Below, in pieces: positions 34,775 through 42,175 of a stretch of DNA of 64,000 nt (its first letter is position 1; every line of letters starts with the position of its first letter). Origin of the DNA: an uncultured Polaribacter sp. (lineage in GTDB: Bacteria; Bacteroidota; Bacteroidia; Flavobacteriales; Flavobacteriaceae); the NCBI RefSeq assembly GCF_947501385.1, contig NZ_CANMVP010000002.1, positions 1-64,000 on the forward strand, given 5' to 3'. A program made the translations under genes and the position numbers. The notes under the pieces are model-generated. The model ran no database searches. It worked only from the letters and a program-made list of their open reading frames with translations, and was not told where the DNA came from.

Positions 34775-34989
34775 CAGTTGGTTTTTGATATAAAAGTATT
34801 GATTGCTATTGAGTACCGTTGCTAATTTTATGTTAAAAGCAACAAGAAAAACAATTCAAATACACACATAAGACGCCTCAAAATAAAATATGTTACAAGA
34901 AAATAGTTATTTTTTTAAAATCATCTTTTTTTTAATATTGGTAACTAAAAATGCTATTACTAAATCTCCCCAAAAAAAAATTATTTTAG

Positions 34990-35009
34990 ATTCCCGTTTT
35001 CACGGGAAT
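34990..35009. repeat. Dispersed hairpin repeat, family A, copy 3
   Basis: ATTCCCGTTTTCACGGGAAT, identical to the copy at 14060-14079 and with the same flanks (TTTAG before, GACA after). Confidence 0.9.
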
Positions 35010-35026
35010 GACATTATCAATTGATA

Positions 35027-35046
35027 CCTCTTGGAAAACCAAGAGG
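35027..35046. repeat. Hairpin accompanying family A copy 3
   Basis: CCTCTTGG-AAAA-CCAAGAGG, a perfect 8-bp stem, followed by GAAATT. It takes the place occupied by the family B hairpin next to copy 2. Confidence 0.75.
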
Positions 35047-35075
35047 GAAATTTATTCAATTAAAAAAAGTTAAAG

Positions 35076-35083
35076 TATCTTTG
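35076..35083 (+). promoter_or_regulatory. -7 box of the DCC/HAD gene pair
   Basis: TATCTTTG, 25 bases before the ATG at 35109. No TTG is seen at standard spacing. Confidence 0.5.
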
Positions 35084-35108
35084 CAATTCATAAAATTTAA
35101 GTAGTTAA

Positions 35109-35525
35109 ATGATTGATATTCCCAAAAATAAGAAAGTAATTTTGTTTGATGGTATTTGTAATTTATGCAATAATTCAGTGATAAAAGCAATTCGTCACGA
35201 TAAAAAAAATACTTTTTTATTTGCTGCAATTCAGTCTGAATCGGGAAAACAAATTATCGATTATTTAAAAATTGATACTTCTAAAACAGATGCTATTATT
35301 TTATATGAACCAGGAATTTCTTACGATGTAAAATCTACAGCCGCATTAAAAGTGATGAATGATTTTGGCGGAATGTGGAACCTGACCAAAGTTTTATGGA
35401 TTTTTCCTGAGGGATTTAGAGATTTCATCTACGATTATATTGCTAAAAACAGATACCAATGGTTTGGACAAAAAGAAAGTTGTATGATACCCACTCCTGA
35501 ATTAAAAGCAAAATTTTTAAATTAA
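35109..35525 (+). CDS. DCC-family thiol-disulfide oxidoreductase (DUF393)
   Basis: 138 residues. The defining motif FDGICNLCN is at residues 13-21 (Cys17 and Cys20), a DxxCxxC pattern, within a thioredoxin-like fold; FPEGFRDFIYDYIAKNRYQWFG closes the domain in typical fashion. The C-terminal Cys in KESCMIPTPE is also family-typical. No signal peptide, so it is cytoplasmic. The following HAD phosphatase gene starts one base after its stop, suggesting one transcript, though no functional link is known. Confidence 0.9.
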   Translation: MIDIPKNKKVILFDGICNLCNNSVIKAIRHDKKNTFLFAAIQSESGKQIIDYLKIDTSKTDAIILYEPGISYDVKSTAALKVMNDFGGMWNLTKVLWIFPEGFRDFIYDYIAKNRYQWFGQKESCMIPTPELKAKFLN

Positions 35526-35526
35526 A

Positions 35527-36183
35527 ATGAATTTACCAATAGAAATTGAATGTGTCATATTTGATATGGATGGTGTTATTATAGATTCTGAAGAGATCCA
35601 TAAAAAAGCCTATTACGAAACCTTTAACTCTTTAGGTGTAGCTGTTTCAGATGGACTGTACAAATCTTTTACAGGTTCTTCTACCATCAATGCTTTTCAA
35701 AGACTGGTTGCGCATTTTAATTTAGATAGCAATCCTGAAGAATTGGTTCTAGAAAAGAGAAAACGCTATGTGAACTTTTTTGAAAACGACCCAAATCTAC
35801 ATTTGGTAGACGGAGTCGAGGAAATTATCAATTATTTCTATAACAGGGGAATCACATTGATTTTAGCTTCCTCTTCTGCAATGATCAATATAGATCGTGT
35901 TTTTAAGAGATTTAATCTCAACCAATATTTTACGGCGAAAATATCTGGCGCAGATTTAATGGAATCAAAACCACACCCAGAAATTTTTGAAAAAGCGGCT
36001 GTTTTAGGAAATATACCTAAAGAAAATTGTATTGTAATTGAAGATTCTGATAATGGAATTAAAGCTGCGAATGATGCCAATATCTTTGTCTTTGGCTATG
36101 CTAATAAACTTTCTGAAGGTCAAACATTAGAAAATGCAGATGTTGTAATTGACAAATTCAATCAATTGAAAGCATTTGTTTAG
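35527..36183 (+). CDS. HAD-superfamily phosphatase/phosphomutase
   Basis: 218 residues. Motif I is FDMDGVIIDSE (nucleophile Asp13, acid Asp15), motif II ILASSSA, motif III Lys in SKPHPEIF, and motif IV VIEDSDNGIKAA. The helical cap between motifs I and II is of the beta-phosphoglucomutase/GPH type, so sugar phosphates or phosphoglycolate are plausible substrates. The specificity residues of the cap do not let me choose. It probably forms an operon with the DCC-family gene. Confidence 0.9.
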   Translation: MNLPIEIECVIFDMDGVIIDSEEIHKKAYYETFNSLGVAVSDGLYKSFTGSSTINAFQRLVAHFNLDSNPEELVLEKRKRYVNFFENDPNLHLVDGVEEIINYFYNRGITLILASSSAMINIDRVFKRFNLNQYFTAKISGADLMESKPHPEIFEKAAVLGNIPKENCIVIEDSDNGIKAANDANIFVFGYANKLSEGQTLENADVVIDKFNQLKAFV

Positions 36184-36201
36184 AAAATAGGTGTTTCTCT
36201 G

Positions 36202-36224
36202 TTGATTTTCTCCTCAAAAAAATA
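36202..36224. repeat. Copy 2 of the exact 23-bp intergenic repeat
   Basis: Identical to 4478-4500, again starting 18 bases after a plus-strand stop codon. See the first copy. Confidence 0.75.
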
Positions 36225-36272
36225 GATCACTTAACTATCAGTAAATCTTCAAATTCAATAAAAAATGAATAT

Positions 36273-36599
36273 TTACTGAATTATTTTCTTCAAAATTGTA
36301 AAGACTTTTTTTTCTTGAATGTCCACAGAGCCATCAGCAAAAAACACTTTTTTCACCTCTCTTAATAAGCTGTCTTTTTCTTCTTGTGTAAAATCATTTT
36401 CAAAATAATATTGCTCAATTTTATTCAAACTCACTTCGTCTGAATCTACTACAACTTCTGTATGGATTTTATGAAATGTTTTTTCATCTACTTTAGAATA
36501 AATATAATTTTGTTCTTCAATATCTTCTATATGGTTGCAATGCGCTGCATATAAAAGCAAATAGGCTTCAAACTCTTTTTTGGTCCAATCTAAATTCAT
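36273..36599 (-). CDS. Small TerB-like hypothetical protein
   Basis: 108 residues, acidic, all-helical by appearance. The C-terminal VKKVFFADGSVDIQEKKVFTILKKI in pieces (FADG-S-D-QEKK) resembles the metal-binding TerB/DjlA-type motif; the N-terminal half starts LDWTKKEFEAYLLLYAAHCN. No function is known. The gene begins three bases after the sulfurtransferase stop and ends within an inverted repeat (CAGTAAAT at 36239-36246, ATTTACTG at 36271-36278) that may act as terminator. Confidence 0.75.
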   Translation of the reverse strand: MNLDWTKKEFEAYLLLYAAHCNHIEDIEEQNYIYSKVDEKTFHKIHTEVVVDSDEVSLNKIEQYYFENDFTQEEKDSLLREVKKVFFADGSVDIQEKKVFTILKKIIQ

Positions 36600-36602
36600 A
36601 AC

Positions 36603-37442
36603 TTATAATGAAATTGGTAAATGATCTGTACTTCCCCAGGCTGTCCAAGAACCGTCATAAACTGAAACGTTTTTGATGTTCGCAATTTCAGCTCCTAAAG
36701 CCAAAATAGCGGCAGTAATTCCTGAACCACAGGTAAAAATCACTTCTTTTTTATTTTGATATTCTTTAAAAATACTTTTTAACTCCTCGTTAGATTTCAT
36801 TTTTCCAGCTTGCTGAACTTCGCCAAAAGGCAAATTTACAGAATTCGGAATATGTCCGCTTTTTAAATTATTTCTTGGCTCTGGCTCGGTTCCATAAAAT
36901 CTTCCTTTAGAACGTGCATCTACAATTAAAGTTTCTTTGTTTTCTATGGAATTGAGAACATCTTCAGTACATTTTAATTTCTCTGATGTATAATCAACTT
37001 TAAAGTTTCCTTGTTTAGGTTGATGATTTTCAGGATTTTCTATCGGATAATTTTTTATTTTCCATTCAGGCAAACCTCCATCTAACACAGCGATATTTTT
37101 AAAACCCATCAGTTGAAACATCCACCAGACTCTGGGTGATGAATAGATGCCTAAATCGTCATAACAAACGAGTACTGAATCTTGGTTAATCCCTATTTCC
37201 TGTGCTTTTCTCTCAAATTCTATTGGTGGTAAAACCGTATTTGGAAATGCTGCTTTTGTATCTGAAAAATTATTTTTAATGTCAAAAAATAAAGCTCCTT
37301 TAATTTGTTTTTTTTCTTCAGAAATTATGGAATCATCTGTAACTTTAGGAAGGGTACAATCTAATATGATTAAATTTTTATTATTTAAAATTGTATACAA
37401 CCAATCTACAGAAACTAAAGGACTTGGAATTTTTGGACTCAT
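36603..37442 (-). CDS. Sulfurtransferase (thiosulfate/3-mercaptopyruvate type)
   Basis: 279 residues with two rhodanese domains (about 5-130 and 160-279). The catalytic loop is TCGSGITA with Cys238, the CGSG-TA form typical of 3-mercaptopyruvate sulfurtransferase rather than the CRKG-T loop of classical rhodanese. LDGGLPEWK links the two halves. It transfers sulfur to thiols or cyanide in the cytoplasm. Cotranscribed with the TerB-like gene. Confidence 0.92.
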   Translation of the reverse strand: MSPKIPSPLVSVDWLYTILNNKNLIILDCTLPKVTDDSIISEEKKQIKGALFFDIKNNFSDTKAAFPNTVLPPIEFERKAQEIGINQDSVLVCYDDLGIYSSPRVWWMFQLMGFKNIAVLDGGLPEWKIKNYPIENPENHQPKQGNFKVDYTSEKLKCTEDVLNSIENKETLIVDARSKGRFYGTEPEPRNNLKSGHIPNSVNLPFGEVQQAGKMKSNEELKSIFKEYQNKKEVIFTCGSGITAAILALGAEIANIKNVSVYDGSWTAWGSTDHLPISL

Positions 37443-37529
37443 TTATATTTAAAATTGAGATTTTTTAATCGTATCTCTTTCTGAATGACAAACAAAACTG
37501 TTTACAAATACTCTCAACTGGAAACTATC

Positions 37530-38855
37530 TTACTTCACTTTATCATAATTATCATCCCAGTCTTTAGGTTTAGGATCATGTAATTTGCCTAAAGATTTTG
37601 CTACCATCATAGACACTGTTGCATCTCCTGTAACATTTACGGTAGTTCTACACATATCTAATGGTCTGTCTACTGCGAAAATTAATGCCAAACCAATTGG
37701 TAATAACTCCTCTGGAAAACCGATAGATTCTAATACAATAACCAGCATTACCATACCGGCACTTGGTACCGCTGCAGAACCAATGGAAGCTAATAAAGCC
37801 GTTAAAACAATAACCAATTGATTCGAAAAGGTTAAGCCTTCTGGCCAAATTACCTGCATGATAAAAACGGCAGCAATTCCTTGATACAAACTTGTACCAT
37901 CCATATTTATGGTGGCTCCTACGGGTAAAACAAATCCTGAAACCTCTTTATCAACTCCTAAATGTTCTTCAACTCTTTCCATAGTTACTGGTAAAGTTGC
38001 GGCACTTGAGCTTGTTGAAAAAGCCAATAATTGCGCTGGACTTATTTGTCTTAAAAACCACATCGGTGATTTTTTTGTATACACACTTATTAAAATCAAG
38101 TAGAAACCAATCATTAATATTAAACCACCAACAACACATAAAGCATACACGAGTAGTTTTAAGAGTATTTCTGTATCATCAAAAGCAATAATAACGTTTG
38201 CTAATAGTGCAAAAACTGCGTAAGGAGCAAAAATCATAATTAAATCGACCATTTTCATCACCATTTCATTTAATGAATCAAAGAAATCTATTAATGGTTT
38301 TGCTTTTTTCTCTGGAATTAATAATAACGAAATCCCAACAAACATTGCAAAAAAGATAATTTGCAACATGCTTGCATCTACAAAAGATTGAAATATATTA
38401 CTTGGAAAAATATCTACCAAAGCCTGTAATGGCCCTGCATCATTTTGGGCAGATGCTTTTACGAGCTTATCTGTTACACCCGAAGAAGTTTCGTACTTCA
38501 TTTTAATTTTTTCGATGGTTTCTGGAGACATTCCTTCACCAGGTTTTACCACGTTTACAATGGTTAAACCTATAATTATTGCAATTAAAGTGGTACCAAT
38601 GTAAATAGATATGGTTCTTAAACCCATTTTTTTAATTTTAGAAATATCTTTTAAATCAGATATTCCTTTTATTAAAGAAGCTAGTATTAACGGTACTGCT
38701 ATTAATTTTAAGAGATTGATAAAAATGGTTCCGAATGGTTTGATCCAATCTGTTACAAAATCTTTACCTCCATCTACAGTATTCATTATAAAACCAAAAA
38801 GGATACCTAGTACCATTCCAATTAATATTTTCCAGTGTAATGCTAATTTCTTCAT
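37530..38855 (-). CDS. Dicarboxylate/amino acid:cation symporter
   Basis: 441 residues of the DAACS (GltP/DctA) family with eight membrane helices and two re-entrant loops. Landmarks are the serine-rich loop AFSTSSSAATLPV (HP1), GATINMDGTSLYQGIAA (unwound helix 7 with NMDGT) and ALLASIGSAAVPSAGMV (HP2). It imports glutamate, aspartate or C4-dicarboxylates with sodium or protons. The family is certain; the substrate is not. Confidence 0.93.
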   Translation of the reverse strand: MKKLALHWKILIGMVLGILFGFIMNTVDGGKDFVTDWIKPFGTIFINLLKLIAVPLILASLIKGISDLKDISKIKKMGLRTISIYIGTTLIAIIIGLTIVNVVKPGEGMSPETIEKIKMKYETSSGVTDKLVKASAQNDAGPLQALVDIFPSNIFQSFVDASMLQIIFFAMFVGISLLLIPEKKAKPLIDFFDSLNEMVMKMVDLIMIFAPYAVFALLANVIIAFDDTEILLKLLVYALCVVGGLILMIGFYLILISVYTKKSPMWFLRQISPAQLLAFSTSSSAATLPVTMERVEEHLGVDKEVSGFVLPVGATINMDGTSLYQGIAAVFIMQVIWPEGLTFSNQLVIVLTALLASIGSAAVPSAGMVMLVIVLESIGFPEELLPIGLALIFAVDRPLDMCRTTVNVTGDATVSMMVAKSLGKLHDPKPKDWDDNYDKVK

Positions 38856-38977
38856 TAAAATATTTAAAATTATTTTGAATTTGAAAGATAAAAAAAAAAT
38901 AAAAATATTGGTGACTTTAATTTGTATATTGTGTCAAATTTCAAGAAAACAAACATATTAATTATTAAATATATAAA

Positions 38978-39613
38978 ATGGCAGGTATTTTAGACTTATT
39001 AAATAGTGATTTAGGAAAACAAATTGTTTCTGGCGTTGCAGGTTCTACTGGAACTGATACTACCAAAACAGGTAGTGTTTTAGCGATGGCATTACCCGTT
39101 TTAATGAAAGCAATGGAAAGAAATGCTGCTACTCCTGAGGGTGCTGCAGGTTTAATGGGAGCTCTATCTAATAAACACGATGGTAGCATCTTAGACAATC
39201 TAGGCGGTTTGTTTGGTGGTGGAGTTGATGAAAATGTAAAACAAGACGGAGCAGGAATTTTAAGTCATATTTTAGGTAATAAACAACAAGGTGTTCAGCA
39301 AATTATTGGGCAGAAATCTGGTCTAGATGCTGGTTCTGTTGCAAATATTTTAAAAATTGCAGCGCCTATTTTGATGGGTGTTTTAGGAAAACAAAAAAGA
39401 GAACAGAATGTTAGCAACTCTGGAGATTTAAAAGGTCTTTTAGGAGGTTTATTAGGAGGTAATTCAGTTAATAAAGATCAAAGTATCTTAGAAAAAATAT
39501 TAGACGCAGATGGTGATGGTAGTGTTATTGATGATGTTGCTGGAATGTTTTTAGGTGGAAATAAAAAATCTGGTGGACTTGGAGGTATGTTAGGTGGACT
39601 TTTCGGAAAATAA
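38978..39613 (+). CDS. DUF937/YidB-like protein
   Basis: 211 residues, no signal peptide. A DUF937 helical core (about 1-130, with ALPVLMKAMERNAATPEGAAGL in pieces and VANILKIAAPILMGVLGK) is followed by a Gly-rich tail with repeated GGLLGG/GGMLGGLFG units. Residues 175-185 (DADGDGSVIDD) resemble a calcium-binding EF-hand or dockerin-type loop, though its last ligand position is not standard. Function unknown; E. coli YidB is also uncharacterised. It is divergent from the symporter and convergent with bshA. Confidence 0.85.
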   Translation: MAGILDLLNSDLGKQIVSGVAGSTGTDTTKTGSVLAMALPVLMKAMERNAATPEGAAGLMGALSNKHDGSILDNLGGLFGGGVDENVKQDGAGILSHILGNKQQGVQQIIGQKSGLDAGSVANILKIAAPILMGVLGKQKREQNVSNSGDLKGLLGGLLGGNSVNKDQSILEKILDADGDGSVIDDVAGMFLGGNKKSGGLGGMLGGLFGK

Positions 39614-39635
39614 ATCAAAAGAATTTTAAGTAATA

Positions 39636-39670
39636 AAAAAGCTCAAACAATTAATTTGTTTGAGCTTTTT
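39636..39670. terminator. Bidirectional terminator between the DUF937 gene and bshA
   Basis: AAAAAGCTCAAACAA and TTGTTTGAGCTTTTT form a perfect 15-bp stem with a TTAAT loop; T runs occur in both directions. Confidence 0.92.
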
Positions 39671-39672
39671 CT

Positions 39673-40806
39673 TTATACCTTACTTTTAAAACACGATTTA
39701 TAAATATCTTCATAAACAGGAAGTATATTTTCTAATGAAAATCTTTTTGCATGATTTTTTGCGTTTTGTTTAAAACGAGCTAAAGTTGTATCGTCTTTTA
39801 AAATGGAAATGGCATTTTTTGCCATATCATGAACATCTCCTAAATTACTTAAATATCCCGTTTCTCCTTGAATATTTACTTCTGGCAATCCTCCTGTATT
39901 AGTAGAAATAACAGCGGTACCAGCAGCCATAGCTTCCAAAGCAGCCAAACCAAAACTTTCTGTTTGAGAGGGCAGTAGAAAAATATCTGTATAGCATAAT
40001 ATTTTTGCAACTTCGGTACTATTGCCTAAAAAGAAAACATCTTCAGCAATTTTTAATTCTTTCGTTAATTTTTTGGCTTTCACTTTTTCTGGTCCTTCAC
40101 CAATCATTAATAATTTAGACGGAATTTTTTTTCGTACTTCACTAAAAACTCTTATAACATCTTCTACCCTTTTTACAGGTCTAAAATTACTAATATGCGT
40201 TAAAATTCTTTCTTCTGGTTTTGCCAATGCCAACCGTTTGCATTCTTCTTTATTGGCATTGTCGTATTTTTCTGTGTCAATAAAATTGTAAACAACCTCA
40301 ATATTATTTGTAATATTGAATAATTTATTGGTGGTTTCCTTCAAATTATTAGAAACTGCGGTTACCACATCAGAATTATTAATACTAAATTCTACAGCAG
40401 TTTTATAGGTTGGGTGACTACCTACCAAAGTAATATCGGTTCCATGAAGTGTTGTAACAACTCTTACATCTAATCCTTTTTCTCTTAACATTTGTTTTGC
40501 CATAAAAGCGGCATAGGCATGAGGAATGGCATAATGTACATGTAAAACTTCTAATTCGTGTTTTCTTACTACTTCTACCATTTTACTAGACAAAGCGAGC
40601 TCATAAGGTTGGTATTCAAATAATGGGTATTCTTCTATTTGTACCTGATGAAAATGCAATTTATGTGAAAGAAAATCTAACCTAACAGGCTGATTGTAGG
40701 TAATGAAATGAATTTCATGTCCTTTGTCTGCCAAAGCAATTCCCAACTCTGTAGCTACTACTCCACTTCCACCAAATGTTGGATAACATACAATACCTAT
40801 TTTCAT
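39673..40806 (-). CDS. bshA: N-acetyl-alpha-D-glucosaminyl L-malate synthase BshA
   Basis: 377 residues, GT4-type glycosyltransferase with two Rossmann domains. The N-terminus MKIGIVCYPTFGGSGVVATELG, the HVHYAIPHAYAA stretch and the nucleotide-sugar site SQTESFGLAALEAMA are the BshA pattern. It joins GlcNAc from UDP-GlcNAc to L-malate, the first step of bacillithiol synthesis, so this organism probably uses bacillithiol as a low-molecular-weight thiol. No bshB or bshC lies in the window. Confidence 0.93.
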   Translation of the reverse strand: MKIGIVCYPTFGGSGVVATELGIALADKGHEIHFITYNQPVRLDFLSHKLHFHQVQIEEYPLFEYQPYELALSSKMVEVVRKHELEVLHVHYAIPHAYAAFMAKQMLREKGLDVRVVTTLHGTDITLVGSHPTYKTAVEFSINNSDVVTAVSNNLKETTNKLFNITNNIEVVYNFIDTEKYDNANKEECKRLALAKPEERILTHISNFRPVKRVEDVIRVFSEVRKKIPSKLLMIGEGPEKVKAKKLTKELKIAEDVFFLGNSTEVAKILCYTDIFLLPSQTESFGLAALEAMAAGTAVISTNTGGLPEVNIQGETGYLSNLGDVHDMAKNAISILKDDTTLARFKQNAKNHAKRFSLENILPVYEDIYKSCFKSKV

Positions 40807-40941
40807 ATATACTCTTAAAAGATTAAATAATTATAAATTCAAAGATTAAAGATTGTTGAATCATTTTTGATTACAACTATTTTTTATTAGTTGTAAATAT
40901 AAAGGTATTCTTACAGGAAAATTAAAATGAAATCATAAAAA

Positions 40942-40974
40942 AAAGAGCTTTTCAAAATTAATGAAAAGCTCTTT
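40942..40974 (-). terminator. Terminator downstream of the transketolase half-gene
   Basis: AAAGAGCTTTTCA and TGAAAAGCTCTTT, a 13-bp perfect stem with T runs on both strands. It lies about 80 bp past the transketolase stop, with the palindrome at 41013-41047 in between. Confidence 0.85.
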
Positions 40975-41012
40975 TTTAAATTTATTTATTAAGATTATTT
41001 TTTATAAAAGTT

Positions 41013-41047
41013 CCTTCCCTTTGGGAATCCCGAAGTTTCGGGAAGGA
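41013..41047. repeat. Nested palindromic element after the transketolase gene
   Basis: CCTTCCC at the left pairs with GGGAAGG at the right; inside lie GGGAA and CCCGAAGTTTCGGG (41029-41042). A related 14-bp palindrome, CCCGAAATTTCGGG, occurs at 58511-58524. GC-rich against the local background, in the manner of REP-type intergenic repeats. Confidence 0.7.
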
Positions 41048-41054
41048 TGGGCTA

Positions 41055-41900
41055 TTAATAATCTCCTAAAGTGGCTGGGTTTTGAGCTAAAGCACTTTCT
41101 AACTGCTCCTCATTTGGTGCTTTTCCATGCCATGCGTGTGTATGCATCATAAAATCAACACCATTTCCCATTTCTGTATGTAGTAAGATACAAACTGGTT
41201 TTCCTTTTCCTGTTCTTGATTTTGCTTCAGATAAACCTGCCAAAACAGCTTCAATATCATTTCCTTTTTCAACATCTAAAACATCCCAATCAAAAGCTTC
41301 AAATTTTGCTTTGATACTTCCCATTGGTAAAACATCATCCGTGGCTCCATCAATTTGTTTTTCATTTACATCTATGGTACAAATAATATTGTCTACTTTT
41401 TTTGCTGATGCGTACATAATTGCTTCCCAGTTCTGACCCTCTTGCAATTCACCATCACCATGTAATGTATACACAATTTTAGCATCTCCATTTAATTTTT
41501 TTGCTTGGGCAGCACCCAAAGCAACAGACATTCCTTGGCCTAAAGAACCAGATGCAATTCTTACACCAGGCAAACCTTCGTGCGTAGTTGGGTGTCCTTG
41601 TAACCTAGAGTCTAACAATCTAAAAGTTGCTAATTCTTCCACAGGAAAAAAGCCACTATGTGCCAAAACACTGTAAAAAACTGGAGAAATATGTCCGTTT
41701 GATAAAAAGAAGAGATCTTCATTTTTTCCATCCATAGAAAAATCTGTATCATATTCCATTACTTCTTGATATAAACAAGTAATAAACTCTGCACATCCTA
41801 AAGAACCTCCTGGATGACCAGAATTTACTTTATGAACCATGCGTAAAATATCTCTACGAACTTGTTGCGTAAAATCTTGTAATTGTTGTGTTGTTGACAT
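41055..41900 (-). CDS. Transketolase, N-terminal (thiamine-binding) half
   Basis: 281 residues, the size of the N-terminal subunit of split transketolases. It has the thiamine diphosphate motif GDGELQEGQNWEAIM...N (about 147-180), SGHPGGSLG (about 27-35), GHISPVFYS and HAWHGKAP. The pyrimidine-binding C-terminal half (about 315 residues) that completes the enzyme is usually the adjacent gene in flavobacteria; here the next minus-strand gene is bshA. Either the partner lies outside the window or this is a spare half. It interconverts sugar phosphates in the pentose phosphate pathway. A TATTTTTG box lies at 41931-41924. Confidence 0.92.
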   Translation of the reverse strand: MSTTQQLQDFTQQVRRDILRMVHKVNSGHPGGSLGCAEFITCLYQEVMEYDTDFSMDGKNEDLFFLSNGHISPVFYSVLAHSGFFPVEELATFRLLDSRLQGHPTTHEGLPGVRIASGSLGQGMSVALGAAQAKKLNGDAKIVYTLHGDGELQEGQNWEAIMYASAKKVDNIICTIDVNEKQIDGATDDVLPMGSIKAKFEAFDWDVLDVEKGNDIEAVLAGLSEAKSRTGKGKPVCILLHTEMGNGVDFMMHTHAWHGKAPNEEQLESALAQNPATLGDY

Positions 41901-42116
41901 TTTTAGTTATAATTTGTTGCGAACAAAAATACAAAAGTGATTGGATTTGTATTCGCTTTAAAATTTATTTATTGAAGATTTATTAACAAAAAAACTGAAT
42001 AGAAAAGATGAATAGTTTCTAATTTTATTGGAAACTAATTTCGAAAATTAACACGGATAAAAATCCTGATTACTCTTTGATTTAAAAATAGCTTTCAAAT
42101 ATTTCACAGAATAAAA

Positions 42117-42156
42117 TTCACAGATTTTTTTTACAAAATTATAGCTAATCTGTGAA
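42117..42156 (-). terminator. Inverted repeat downstream of the amidotransferase-fold gene
   Basis: TTCACAGATT (42117-42126) and AATCTGTGAA (42147-42156) form a perfect 10-bp stem with an A/T-rich loop, 20 bp beyond the stop. A third partial copy (ATTTCACAGA) lies at 42101-42110. The T run is weak, so termination is only probable. Confidence 0.55.
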
Positions 42157-42175
42157 ATCATTGTCATTCAAACAT

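Larger units (their letters stand above)
34775..35108. other. Spacer with two hairpin repeats and a promoter
   Basis: These 334 bp between the divergent ABC operon and the DCC-family gene hold no ORF. They contain a family A repeat (34990-35009), a second hairpin 17 bp later (35027-35046) and a -7 box (35076-35083). The arrangement, family A followed by a second stem then GGGAAATT and ATTAAA, parallels the one at 14060-14130. Confidence 0.65.

Noticed and set aside
37585..38191. Several ORFs of 60-80 residues on both strands over the symporter gene
   Set aside because: All are out-of-frame shadows of a clearly conserved membrane transporter.
40806..41055. A hidden C-terminal transketolase half in the spacer after the N-terminal half
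   Set aside because: The 250-bp space is too short and contains only a palindrome, a terminator and AT-rich sequence.
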